In this document: piece after piece, positions 18,220 through 26,101 of the stretch
Layout of the letters: every line of letters starts with the position of its first letter
Numbering within the stretch: position 1 is the first letter of the stretch
Assembly: GCA_963764805.1 (NCBI GenBank)
Contig: CAVXUB010000006.1
Location: 401,292 to 465,291 of the forward strand
From: CAVXUB01 sp963764805
Lineage (GTDB): Bacteria > Actinomycetota > Acidimicrobiia > Acidimicrobiales > Bog-793
Length of the DNA stretch: 64,000 nucleotides
Direction: 5' to 3'
The notes under the pieces: generated by a model
What the model was told of the DNA's origin: nothing
The model's database searches: none
The model's input: the letters and a program-made list of their open reading frames with translations, nothing else
Made by a program: the position numbers and the translations under genes

Positions 18220-19047
18220 GTGGCCTTCGCATCCCCGGCGGCGCCGGACCCCCGCCACGACCCGGGCACGGATCCGGAAGCTGCCCTGTACACGTCGGAC
18301 GAGATGATGTCGGTGGCGGCGGCACGGGTGTTGCGGGACGGGACAGTGTGTTTCGTAGGGATCGGGTTGCCGTCGATAGCCGCCAATCTCGCGCGGCGCA
18401 CGCACGCACCGGGCGTCGTGCTCGTCTACGAGTCGGGAACGATCGGCGCCAAGCCGCACCGGCTCCCGCTGTCGATCGGCGACGGGGAGCTGGCCGAGAC
18501 CGCCGACACCGTCGTCTCCGTGCCGGAGATCTTCAACTACTGGCTGCAGGGCGGGCGGATCGACGTCGGGTTCTTGTCGGCGGCGCAGATCGACTGCCAC
18601 GGCAACCTCAACTCGACAGTGATCGGACCGTATGACCATCCGAAGGTGCGACTGCCCGGTGCCGGCGGAGCGCCGGAGATCGCCGCCTCATGCAAGGAGG
18701 TGGTGATCGTGATGCGCCAGAGCAGGCGGAGCTTCGTGCCCGAGCTCGATTTCGTGACGTCGGTGGGCCACGGTTCGCGTCAGGGGGACCGGGAGCGGCT
18801 CGGCCTGCGCGGGGCAGGGCCGAGTCTCGTCATCACGGATCTCGGTCTCCTGCGCCCGAACCCGGGCACCGCCGAGCTCGAGCTGACTCACCTGCACCCC
18901 GGCGTCACGCTCGAGCGCGTGCGGGAGGCGACCGGATGGGATCTCGGCGCCGTGGTCGAGCCGGGGACGACCGAGCCTCCGTCCGACGCAGAGCTGTCAA
19001 TACTGCGGGAGCTCACCTCGAACGCTCAGGGTTCGTCACGCGCCTAA
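18220..19047 (+). CDS. pcaJ: 3-oxoadipate CoA-transferase subunit B
   Basis: 275 residues from GTG 18220, intact. Beta subunit of the family I CoA-transferase: FVGIGLPSIAANLARRTHAPGVVLVYESGTIG contains the SENG-like catalytic region, here YESGTIG with the active Glu. FLSAAQIDCHGNLNSTVIG and VRLPGAGGAPEIAASCKEV follow. The first 30 residues are extra and proline-rich, so a later start such as ATG 18304 (MMSVAAARV) cannot be excluded. It is normally co-transcribed with pcaI; here the two are transcribed away from each other from the shared operator region 18095-18219. Confidence 0.88.
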   Translation: MAFASPAAPDPRHDPGTDPEAALYTSDEMMSVAAARVLRDGTVCFVGIGLPSIAANLARRTHAPGVVLVYESGTIGAKPHRLPLSIGDGELAETADTVVSVPEIFNYWLQGGRIDVGFLSAAQIDCHGNLNSTVIGPYDHPKVRLPGAGGAPEIAASCKEVVIVMRQSRRSFVPELDFVTSVGHGSRQGDRERLGLRGAGPSLVITDLGLLRPNPGTAELELTHLHPGVTLERVREATGWDLGAVVEPGTTEPPSDAELSILRELTSNAQGSSRA

Positions 19048-19122
19048 TGGTCCGTCTGACAAAGGATCTGGCAGGTTCAACGGCCGAGGCAGATCGGCGC
19101 TGTGCGCCGGGGACGGTGCTCT

Positions 19123-19665
19123 CTAGCGGCAGACGTCATCGAGAAACGCCCTCGCCTCCCGCCGCGAACGCAGCACGTGCACCGTCGTGTGAGACACGTT
19201 TCGCAAGATCTCGGAGCGTGCGTACTCAGGTTCTGAACGGCGGTTGCGCCAAATACTCACAGCACCGCCCCACTCGTCGCGCAAGCGTCGGTTGACCGAG
19301 TCTTCGCATCCCTCGGGCATTTCGCCAACGGGCTTGCGGAGCCCTCGCACCAACGCGCGAATCGCGCACAACCACCAAGGAGTATCGAGAAAGATGACAG
19401 TTTCCGCGCGTTCGAGCCGGAGGCCAAGCGTCTCGTTGTAGTTGCCGTCGATGATCCAAGCCTCGCCAGCGAGCAGCGCGCGTTGCCGTTCTCGCCACTC
19501 CTCGTCCGACGGTCGCTCCCAGCCTGGCTCCCAGTAGTGGACGTCGAGGTGAATCACCGGCAAGCCGGTCCTTGCTGCGAGCGCCCGTGAGAACGTGCTC
19601 TTCCCGGACCCCATCATCCCGTCGACGAGGACGCGGTGGCCGATCATCCGCGACGCATCGTTCAT
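19123..19665 (-). CDS. Adenylate kinase-like P-loop protein (DNA topology modulation FlaR-like)
   Basis: 180 residues from ATG 19665. Walker A is VDGMMGSGKSTFSRALA at about residues 13-29. HLDVHYWEPGWERPSDEEWRERQRAL and WIIDGNYNETLGLRLERAETVIFLDTP match the group annotated as topology modulation protein or FlaR, small nucleotide-kinase relatives of unproven substrate. It converges with pcaJ across 75 bases that contain only a small GGCGC/GCGCC hairpin (19099-19111). The upstream extension of the frame is not needed. Confidence 0.72.
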   Translation of the reverse strand: MNDASRMIGHRVLVDGMMGSGKSTFSRALAARTGLPVIHLDVHYWEPGWERPSDEEWRERQRALLAGEAWIIDGNYNETLGLRLERAETVIFLDTPWWLCAIRALVRGLRKPVGEMPEGCEDSVNRRLRDEWGGAVSIWRNRRSEPEYARSEILRNVSHTTVHVLRSRREARAFLDDVCR

Positions 19666-19826
19666 GGCGCAGAATATGCCAAGCGCGCCAAGCGGTATTG
19701 CCGCTGGGCGCTCGTCATCACCAATGAACGAACGAGCGTCCTCGGAGCGCAACCCAGCCCGTTGTTTAGCGGCACACCACTAGTGAGGAGCCGTCTGACG
19801 TCCTCTACCGGACAGAGCTGCCGGGC

Positions 19827-20522
19827 TCAGGGATGATGTACGCCCAAGGCCGCCGCAGCACCCATCGCCTTACGCAGCCCCTTCCCGACGAAGACGGTCG
19901 CTCCTGCGCCGTCTCTGATCTCGAGGATGGCGCCAAGCCTCAACGCCACGTCAGCCTGGCCAGTGGAGGGCAGGCGGGGGCGCAGCTCGTCGGCCTCGCT
20001 CTTGCCGAGGTCCATCCTCCTGAACGTGCCGAGGGCGAGCTGGTACCGGGTCGTCGTGTCGCCGTTCGACTTGCGGCCGATGAGAGCAACGATCTTCATC
20101 GGCCCGGTGAAGCAGGCGTAGGTCCCGTCGCGCAGGTCCCGTCTCGCGTCGCGGCGGTTGTCGGCGAAGTACCACGTCCAGAGGATGACGAGGACGGCCG
20201 GCATCACCACGGACACTCCGAGCGCGGCCCCGGCGTTGGGGTTGAAGGCCCGGGTATGCCCCAGGGCCAGCAGGTCGATCCCTGCTCCGATCAGTATCAA
20301 GAAGGGGATCATCAGGAGATAGGTGCGCAGAGCAATACGGCCGGCGATCAACGCCTTCCGCTGGACGTCATTGAGGGGCCTCATCTCGACCGTCCCGTCT
20401 GCGCCTTCGCCCGCTGTTTCATTCGTGTCCGCTGCAGCGGCGTCCACTCCCGCGGCGCCCGCTGCCTCGTCGTCACCCGCTAGAGACTCCGTGGCCTGTG
20501 GTGCCGCACCGTCGTTCGTCAT
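19827..20522 (-). CDS. Two-helix membrane protein of unknown function
   Basis: About 231 residues. An acidic, Ala-rich N-terminus of about 50 residues is followed by two membrane helices (LLMIPFLILIGAGIDLLAL and VSVVMPAVLVILWTWYFA). A cytoplasmic-looking C-terminal domain then begins RRDARRDLRDGTYACFTGPMKIVALIGRKSNGDTTTRYQL. I do not recognise the family. The C-terminal part, rich in beta-type residues with regular basic positions, could be a small beta-barrel or PH-like domain. A GTG one codon upstream at 20525 is an alternative start. Confidence 0.6.
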   Translation of the reverse strand: MTNDGAAPQATESLAGDDEAAGAAGVDAAAADTNETAGEGADGTVEMRPLNDVQRKALIAGRIALRTYLLMIPFLILIGAGIDLLALGHTRAFNPNAGAALGVSVVMPAVLVILWTWYFADNRRDARRDLRDGTYACFTGPMKIVALIGRKSNGDTTTRYQLALGTFRRMDLGKSEADELRPRLPSTGQADVALRLGAILEIRDGAGATVFVGKGLRKAMGAAAALGVHHP

Positions 20523-20609
20523 CACAGGCCCCCTTGCCGTACCGCTCGGCGCAATGCCGGCCGGATCATACTCTCGGGTTCCGGCAGCTTACTTCCGCGT
20601 GTGCTTGCA

Positions 20610-20626
20610 GTAGCGCGACGCGCTAC
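20610..20626. promoter_or_regulatory. Perfect palindrome, probable antitoxin operator
   Basis: GTAGCGCGACGCGCTAC is symmetrical around the central A. It ends 10 bases before the ATG of the antitoxin gene, the usual place for toxin-antitoxin autoregulation. A further GCTAC half follows at 20632-20636 region before the ATG. Confidence 0.55.
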
Positions 20627-20636
20627 GCTGTGCTAC

Positions 20637-21050
20637 ATGGCTCAGCCTGTCTCGATCAGACTGCCCGAAGAGACGGTCGAACGCCTCGCCGAGCGTGCGA
20701 GACGGCGCCATGTACCCATGCGAACCCTCGCTCAGCGGTATGTGGAGGAGGGGCTCCGCATGGAGGAGCATCGACTGGTCCACTACGTCGACGGCGCGTC
20801 TGGAAGGCGCGCCCGGCTGGTCGGATCCGGCCTCGACGTGTGGGAGGTTGTCTCCGTCGTCAAGGACAATGGTGGTGACATCGCCAGTACAGCGAACTAC
20901 CTCGGCTTGGCTCATGGCCTGGTACAGGCAGCAGTCGCTTATTACGGCGCCTTCGCAGACGAGATCGACGAGTGGATCGAGATCAACGCCCGTGAGAGCG
21001 AGGAGGCTCATAAAGCCTGGCTTGCAGGGCGAGCGGCACTGGAGGCGTGA
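20637..21050 (+). CDS. Antitoxin-like protein: N-terminal RHH-type segment plus DUF433-like domain
   Basis: 137 residues from ATG 20637. The start AQPVSIRLPEETVERLAERARRR is a ribbon-helix-helix-like DNA-binding pattern. The second half, LVGSGLDVWEVVSVVKDNGGDIASTANYLGLAHGLVQAAVAYYGAFADEID, matches the DUF433 helical domain often found in antitoxins of DUF5615/PIN-like toxins. It overlaps the toxin start (GTGA) and sits behind a perfect palindrome, so self-repression is likely. Residues 1-60 and 70-137 look like two separate modules. Confidence 0.75.
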   Translation: MAQPVSIRLPEETVERLAERARRRHVPMRTLAQRYVEEGLRMEEHRLVHYVDGASGRRARLVGSGLDVWEVVSVVKDNGGDIASTANYLGLAHGLVQAAVAYYGAFADEIDEWIEINARESEEAHKAWLAGRAALEA

Positions 21051-21406
21051 AGGTCCTGCTCGACGAGATGATCAGTCCCGCCGTCGCCGAGGCCTTACGG
21101 CGGCGGGGTCACGACGCGGTGGCGGTCGCCGAACGGGCGGAATGGTGTGGGCTGAGCGATTCGGAGCTCATGTCTCTCGCTCGAGCAGAGGGGCGTGCGA
21201 TCGTGACGAAGAACGTTCGCGACTTCCGATTGTTGGCGGCGGAGGCGATCGTGCAGGGCGCCCCGGGCCACGCCGGACTGGTCCTAGTGCCGGCGACCGT
21301 CAAACTCACCAAGAACGCGACTGGACGACTGGTCGAGGCCCTCGAGGCCAAGCTCGTCGAGTTCGCTGGCGAAGCAAGCCTTGCTGGTGGAGAGACGTGG
21401 GTTTGA
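21047..21406 (+). CDS. DUF5615 PIN-like toxin
   Basis: 119 residues from GTG 21047. The N-terminal VLLDEMISPAVAEALRRRGHDAVAV gives the first acidic site (Asp-Glu at residues 5-6), and IVTKNVRDFRLLA carries the T-x-N-x-x-D pattern of PIN-like DUF5615 proteins. These are predicted ribonucleases inhibited by the preceding antitoxin. The C-terminal part is helical with a run of basic residues. The partnership with the preceding DUF433 gene is supported by the four-base overlap. Confidence 0.78.
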   Translation: MKVLLDEMISPAVAEALRRRGHDAVAVAERAEWCGLSDSELMSLARAEGRAIVTKNVRDFRLLAAEAIVQGAPGHAGLVLVPATVKLTKNATGRLVEALEAKLVEFAGEASLAGGETWV

Positions 21407-21466
21407 GCCCTCGGCGGCACGGCGAAGCGGCGTTTTCTCCGCCGATCCCGAGGGTATCCGCGCAAG

Positions 21467-22024
21467 ATGGCAACCGATAGGCAGAAGGAAGCGGCTCGGC
21501 GCAACCTTGTCAAGGCCCGCCAGGTACAGAGCTCTCGTTCCCAGGGGCGCAAGGCGGGCCAGCAGTCTTCCGGTCTGAGCACTTCCGAGAAGAATCGCAT
21601 GAGCCGGTCCTCGTTTGCGTTCCCCGATCAGCGCAAGGAACCGATTGGCGACGCCTCACACGTTCGCAATGCCATTGCCCGTTTCGATCAGGTCGAGGGG
21701 GTCAGCGATGCCGAGCGGGACGAGGCTTGGAAGCGGATTCTGGCGGCTGCGCGGCGTTTCGATGTCGAGGTGTCGGAGTCGGACTGGCGCGAGTTGTTCG
21801 AGGGCGGCCGAGCGCGGCAAACGCTGACACCTGCGGCCGGCCCAGCGCTCCAAGGCTTGACGAAGGCGACGTGCAGGCAGACCGGGTCCCGGGGGCCGGG
21901 GCGGCGAACGTTCGTCTTCTCTTTGTATCCGGCCGCTCAGCGGATCCCGGTGTCGCAGCTGATGACCAAGTGGTGGTGCGCGCCCCTGCTGAGGGTGACG
22001 GTGACGGGCCTGCAGCGTGGGTAG
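21467..22024 (+). CDS. Small basic protein with DUF6582-like domain; C-terminus doubtful
   Basis: The first 60 residues are polar and basic (KEAARRNLVKARQVQSSRS, KAGQQS). Then comes a conserved-looking block SFAFPDQRKEPIGDASHVRN, IARFDQVEGVSDAERDEAWKRI and FDVEVSESDWREL, of the type annotated DUF6582, often in phage- or stress-related proteins. After about residue 120 the composition changes and the frame runs antisense to the lipoprotein gene at 21937-22404. The true stop was therefore probably earlier, lost through a shift near 21810-21840. Function unknown. Confidence 0.55.
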   Translation: MATDRQKEAARRNLVKARQVQSSRSQGRKAGQQSSGLSTSEKNRMSRSSFAFPDQRKEPIGDASHVRNAIARFDQVEGVSDAERDEAWKRILAAARRFDVEVSESDWRELFEGGRARQTLTPAAGPALQGLTKATCRQTGSRGPGRRTFVFSLYPAAQRIPVSQLMTKWWCAPLLRVTVTGLQRG

Positions 22025-22404
22025 GGCCCGCTCGACCCAACCTCCACGTCGTAGGCGCCGGCGGGCACGGTGAGGGAGAAGGACCCGTCATCTGCCGTCC
22101 GCGCCTTCGCTGACACCTTCCCGGAGCTCACGGTCCCGCCGCTACTCGCGGCGACCGCCTCAACCAGTACGCCGGCTAGGGGCCGGGGCGGGCAGGGATG
22201 ACTGGCGCTCTCGACTGGGCAGGAGGGCCCTGCGACGACTGAGCCGCTCACCACGGCGACTACCGAACTCGTGCTAGGGGTCCCTGAGCCCCCGGAGAGG
22301 GACTGCGAGCCGCAGGACGCAGAGGCGAGGCAGACGAGGGCCAAGGCCGCGACGGGACCGAGACCCACCACCCGGCCGAAACGACAGCATGGCGCAGTCT
22401 CCAC
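21937..22404 (-). CDS. Secreted lipoprotein with carboxypeptidase-regulatory-like beta domain
   Basis: 155 residues. Signal segment GLGPVAALALVCLASASCGS ends in a lipobox with Cys at about residue 31, so it is anchored outside the membrane. The mature part has the CarboxypepD_reg pattern: GVLVEAVAASSGG, then ARTADDGSFSLTVPAGAYDVEV, a seven-stranded sandwich in known relatives. Four additional cysteines could form disulphides. No catalytic residues are seen. Start at ATG 22404. Confidence 0.65.
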   Translation of the reverse strand: METAPCCRFGRVVGLGPVAALALVCLASASCGSQSLSGGSGTPSTSSVVAVVSGSVVAGPSCPVESASHPCPPRPLAGVLVEAVAASSGGTVSSGKVSAKARTADDGSFSLTVPAGAYDVEVGSSGPYPRCRPVTVTLSRGAHHHLVISCDTGIR

Positions 22405-22575
22405 CCGGGCACCTCCCTCCAGCTCGTGAGCGCTCCTTCATTCAAAGCGCGTAAGCGCCAAGTTCGCGTACCCGCCTCGGCCCGGCCGCAGACGCGAGGA
22501 AGCCGCCGAGAGAGGCGTCTCTCCCGGCGGCCCCCTCCAAGGTGATCAGGTGCTGGCGATCCCCACTACCGGAAG

Positions 22576-23292
22576 GTGCGAGGAGACGCTGGTCGGAACG
22601 GCGAACGCCGTCGCGTCGCCGAGGGAGTACGCGACCCGTTTGCCCCCGGGAAGGCCGTGCCGAGCTCCATAATCGGTACATCGACCACACCGCCGGGAAC
22701 AGGTCTACCTACGACCGCATCGCGCCTCTACCTGGAGCGCCAGCTCCAGTTCCAGGCAAGCGGCGACGCCGCCTTCGCGCACCTGGAGCGACGCTTCCTC
22801 GAGCTCCTCCCGCCGCGGGGTCGTGTGGCGGACGTCGGATGTGGGCCGGGCTTGGACGGCGACCGAATCGGACGCGCGGGATTCGGGGCCGTCGGGGTCG
22901 ACCTGTCATCCGGGATGTTGCGCTTGGCGGCCGCGAGGCTGCCCGGCCGGGTCGTTCAGGGTGATGTGCGAGCCATTCCCCTGCGCCCGGGGGCGTGGTC
23001 GGGATTGGTGCGGCGATGCTTCTGCACGACCGAGAGGGAGACGGACACGGTTCTCCGCGAGCTGCGGGGTTCGCTCGCCGCCGGTGGGGTGCTTGCCTTG
23101 GTGACTGCGGTGGGGGAGGGGGAACGTTTCGAGGAGGTGCCCTATGCAGAGGGATCGATGCGCTGGTTCGTCTATCGCTCCAGGCCCGGTCTCGAGGCCC
23201 AGTTAGAGAAGGCGGGACTCCACGTGCTGTACTCCGACGTCGCGGAGAGCAGCCGGGTGTGGCTCAAGGTCCTGGCTCGACGCATCAGTTGA
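22576..23292 (+). CDS. SAM-dependent class I methyltransferase, frameshifted
   Basis: The main frame carries motif I RVADVGCGPGLDGDRI, motif II VGVDLSSGMLRLAAARLP, GDVRAIPLRPGAWSG and a C-terminal block ending SSRVWLKVLARR. The N-terminus expected before RLYLERQLQF is in another frame (HNRYIDHTAGNRSTYDRIA), so a shift occurs near 22722. Around 23000-23040 the neighbouring frame reads GIGAAMLLHD, the normal motif there, which indicates a pair of compensating shifts. Substrate unknown. The codons 22576-22640 in the main frame are probably not coding. Confidence 0.7.
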   Translation: MRGDAGRNGERRRVAEGVRDPFAPGKAVPSSIIGTSTTPPGTGLPTTASRLYLERQLQFQASGDAAFAHLERRFLELLPPRGRVADVGCGPGLDGDRIGRAGFGAVGVDLSSGMLRLAAARLPGRVVQGDVRAIPLRPGAWSGLVRRCFCTTERETDTVLRELRGSLAAGGVLALVTAVGEGERFEEVPYAEGSMRWFVYRSRPGLEAQLEKAGLHVLYSDVAESSRVWLKVLARRIS

Positions 23293-23353
23293 GGTCGACC
23301 GGGGGGATCGTGGGATGCGTGTACCGTATCGGCGGCATGCGGCGAGCCGCCAT

Positions 23354-24310
23354 TCACAGCTTGCGAAGCTCCTCTGCCTTCTCCTCACACTGACGGCGCA
23401 GCACTGCCAATTTCTTCGATGAGATGGGGGCACTCCCGGGGTCCCGGCAGAAGCGAAACGCGACGTCGATGAGTTGGCGGCCGAACAGCAGGCCGGGTAG
23501 CCGGTCCCACTCCTCCTCGGTCAGCGAGGCGACCTTCGAATAGCCCTTCATGAACGGTGCTGCAGCCCAGCCCGACCTGAGGATGAGCGTCATCGAGGCG
23601 AGACGGGGACCGCGTCCAGCCGACGTCCAGTCGACCAGCACCGGGCCGACTCCGGTGAAGATCACATTCTTCGGGACCGGATCGGGATGGACAAAGGCGT
23701 CGGGCAGGCCATCCCCACCGTCGGCAGCGAGCAGAGCATCGCGCACGAGGTCGAGCGATTCGGCCTTCCCGGCGGGGAGGCGGGCCTCGATCGAGTCGAG
23801 CCAGCCGGCGGCCGCACGCAGCTCGTCGCTCATGGTCCCTTCGGCGAAGTGGTGCAGAGCCCCGGCTCTGCGCTCGGCGCCGGCGGGCACAGGAAGCCCG
23901 TGCAAGCGGCCGATGATGCGCCCCAGCTTCACGATCGGGTACGGGGGCCGCTTCGCCTTCGGCACCTCTCGGACGAACTCGGTGAGCAGCAGCGCCTGTC
24001 CCTCGTGGGTGGACAGCGCCTCACCGTCGAAGGGCCGCTCGGCGGGGAAGTCGATGCCGGCGAGGTACCGGAGCACGTCGAGGTCGGCCCTCGCCGCGGA
24101 CAGTGGACGGGCCACCGAGAACAGACGGCCCACGAGCGGGAAGCCCTTGTCCGCCCTGTCGATACGGAACACGCCCACGTCGAGTTGGGACATCTTTGCG
24201 ACCCGGAAGCCGTTGGTGGCCTCGAGGTGTGCCGCAAGGGTGTCAAGTCCTTGTCTCACATACATCCGCTCGAGCAACGAGTCGAACGCGGACCCATCCG
24301 ATACGGTCAT
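23354..24310 (-). CDS. Phosphotransferase-fold protein (APH/choline kinase family)
   Basis: 318 residues from ATG 24310. The kinase-like fold is shown by GQALLLTEFVREVPKAK (hinge), the Brenner motif FVHPDPVPKNVIF (catalytic Asp and metal-binding Asn, about residues 204-216) and VLVDWTSAGRGP (DFG-like Asp). The first position of the motif is DPD-like HPDPVPKN rather than HxDxxxxN, close to the family norm. Substrate cannot be told; such proteins phosphorylate aminoglycosides, homoserine or other small molecules. It stands as a single gene. Confidence 0.65.
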   Translation of the reverse strand: MTVSDGSAFDSLLERMYVRQGLDTLAAHLEATNGFRVAKMSQLDVGVFRIDRADKGFPLVGRLFSVARPLSAARADLDVLRYLAGIDFPAERPFDGEALSTHEGQALLLTEFVREVPKAKRPPYPIVKLGRIIGRLHGLPVPAGAERRAGALHHFAEGTMSDELRAAAGWLDSIEARLPAGKAESLDLVRDALLAADGGDGLPDAFVHPDPVPKNVIFTGVGPVLVDWTSAGRGPRLASMTLILRSGWAAAPFMKGYSKVASLTEEEWDRLPGLLFGRQLIDVAFRFCRDPGSAPISSKKLAVLRRQCEEKAEELRKL

Positions 24311-24464
24311 GGCGAACGAAGGTAGATGAATCGCTACGGGAGGCGGTTGTCGCGAGCCGGTTCTTCGGACGCGGCGACGGGCCGACCGGCGGCCAAGCCT
24401 CTGGCACCGGCGCTCCACAAGGCAACCGGGCCCATTCGCCTTGTACACATGGTATGCTGCGTCC

Positions 24465-24707
24465 GTGACGATCGCAGAGTTCAAGGTGTCCGAGCGGGGT
24501 CAGATGGCCCTTCCCGCCGAAGCTCGGCACAGGTGGAATCTCGACCAGGGCGGAACTGTTGAGATCGCAGATCTCGGCGATGCCCTGCTGATAGTTCCAG
24601 CGGGCGTGGGCGGCCTCCGAAGGTTGCTTCGAACCGCTGTCGAGGAAGCGGGCGGATATGCGGCGCTGGCAAGGCGTGTCGCCGCTGACGATCCCGACCT
24701 GGCGTGA
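24465..24707 (+). CDS. AbrB-type antitoxin
   Basis: 80 residues from GTG 24465. The swapped-hairpin AbrB/SpoVT motif is at the N-terminus: EFKVSERGQMALPAEARHRWNLDQGGTVEI. The tail VEEAGGYAALARRVAADDPDLA is probably the toxin-binding part. A TATGCT -10-like box lies close upstream in TGTACACATGGTATGCT. It overlaps the next gene by GTGA. Confidence 0.75.
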   Translation: MTIAEFKVSERGQMALPAEARHRWNLDQGGTVEIADLGDALLIVPAGVGGLRRLLRTAVEEAGGYAALARRVAADDPDLA

Positions 24708-25147
24708 AGCGTGGGCCGCTCGTAGTCGACGACCATCTACTTCTCCGGATCATGTTGGGGGAGGAGCCACCGGCGCTGCGGCCCACCGGTGGTCGCATCT
24801 TCACCACGGGGCTGTGGTACCACCGCCTGTGCCGATCGCTCGGCAACCGCTCCGTGTCCGGCGTGTTCACGCGTGCGCTTCGGGGCGCGGAACCGGAGGT
24901 CGCGACGAGCGCCGTCGCCGCTGTGGCGGGATTGCCGGAATGGGTCGGGATGGTGTCGTTTCGGGAGTTGGGGTGGCCGATGGCTCGCCTGATCGACGAC
25001 GGGATTCGCCTCAACCTGATGTCGCTGGAGGCCCTGGCGGCGGTCGAGTGGCTCGGCGGGGAGCTTTGCCTGGCGGTGGTGGACGGAAACCCGCCCCTCC
25101 TCTCAGCGGCAGAAGAGCGCGACGTCCGGGTTCGACTCGTCGCCTGA
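24704..25147 (+). CDS. PIN-domain-like toxin partner of the AbrB antitoxin
   Basis: 147 residues from GTG 24704. The N-terminus LVVDDHLLLRIML gives the first acidic position of a PIN-like nuclease, and ELCLAVVDGNPPLLSAAEE near the end has the Asp expected late in the fold. The middle is divergent, with tryptophans and arginines. The identification rests on gene order, overlap with AbrB and these acidic residues, so it is moderate. Its last 45 bases overlap the convergent phosphotransferase gene. Confidence 0.6.
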   Translation: MKRGPLVVDDHLLLRIMLGEEPPALRPTGGRIFTTGLWYHRLCRSLGNRSVSGVFTRALRGAEPEVATSAVAAVAGLPEWVGMVSFRELGWPMARLIDDGIRLNLMSLEALAAVEWLGGELCLAVVDGNPPLLSAAEERDVRVRLVA

Positions 25148-26101
25148 GGCCGGTCCGCGGCGGGTGGGCTCTGCGAGGGCCCGCTCCACCCAGGCGATGT
25201 GACCGTCGATGTCCCGGGGGTTCTCCTCGAGCGCTTCCTTGAGCCACGTGAGCGTCAGGGTGCGGCACCACCAGACGATTGCGGCGGTAGAAAGCGAGCC
25301 AGCCCCGGCGCCACCTGCGCCCTCGTACGCGGCGATCACATCCGCGATGAACTCGTAGCCGCCGATGGTGATGAGGCCGACGAAGTCGCTCACCGGGTCG
25401 GCTACCGCGGCGTCGGTCCAGTCGATGATGGCCGAGATTCGCCCTGTTGACTCGTCGACGATCACATGCTCGGCGCACAGATCGTGGTGGCAGAGCCGGT
25501 GGGCGGCAGGACTGGCAGGCATAGGAGGGGGCCCGGCTCGAACGTGCCGGCCGGCGGCGGCCCGAACCCTCCCCGACAGCACCTCCAGAACACCCCGTGC
25601 ATCATCGGCCAGCGAAGCGACCCTGTCGCCGACCGAGGGCGTCTCGGCTGTGCCCGGCGGGGGAGGCACGCCGCTGGTGTCGACCGCATGCAGACGTGCG
25701 AGCAGGGAGCCGATCTCTCGTGCCAACAGCGGGAGCGGCACGGCCGGGTGGTCGGCTGCGACTCCCTCCGCGAATCGGTAACCGACGAACGGATACGGGA
25801 ACAGCTCCGATGGCGCCCCGACGTATTCGAACTGTCGGACCGCGTCCCCCAGGGCGCCCCCGACGAGGCGGACGATCTCGATCTCGCGGAGGAGCCAGGG
25901 AACTCGCTCGGCGCGTTTCGGGAAGCGGAAGGCCCAGGGCGGGTCGCCGACGAGGTACAGCTCGTTGTCCCAACCCTCGCCCAGCCAGCGCGACCGGGCA
26001 TCCGGAAACTCGGGGAACAACTCCGGGAACTGGGAGCCGACGACCGCCAGCACAGTGTCCTCGTCGAGCGGCCGATCAGTCGAGCGCGCGAGCTCGCTCA
26101 C
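25103..26101 (-). CDS. Aminoglycoside phosphotransferase-family protein
   Basis: 332 residues from GTG 26101. FPELFPEFPDARSRWLGEGWDNELYLV is the glycine-rich loop region of macrolide/aminoglycoside phosphotransferases. AFRFPKRAERVPWLLREI holds the ATP-binding Lys. HHDLCAEHVIVDE is the Brenner motif and AIIDWTDAAVADPVSDFVG the metal-binding DxD. Resistance is possible but not shown; many such genes in soil actinobacteria act on unknown metabolites. The start overlaps the stop of a small upstream gene (GTGA). Confidence 0.75.
   Translation of the reverse strand: MSELARSTDRPLDEDTVLAVVGSQFPELFPEFPDARSRWLGEGWDNELYLVGDPPWAFRFPKRAERVPWLLREIEIVRLVGGALGDAVRQFEYVGAPSELFPYPFVGYRFAEGVAADHPAVPLPLLAREIGSLLARLHAVDTSGVPPPPGTAETPSVGDRVASLADDARGVLEVLSGRVRAAAGRHVRAGPPPMPASPAAHRLCHHDLCAEHVIVDESTGRISAIIDWTDAAVADPVSDFVGLITIGGYEFIADVIAAYEGAGGAGAGSLSTAAIVWWCRTLTLTWLKEALEENPRDIDGHIAWVERALAEPTRRGPASGDESNPDVALFCR

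Noticed and set aside
16037..18409. Apparent three-domain PcaI-PcaD-PcaC protein
   Set aside because: The PcaD-PcaC fusion (pcaL) is genuine in this family, but the link to PcaI disappears when one base near 17265 is corrected, giving a TGA that overlaps the pcaL start.
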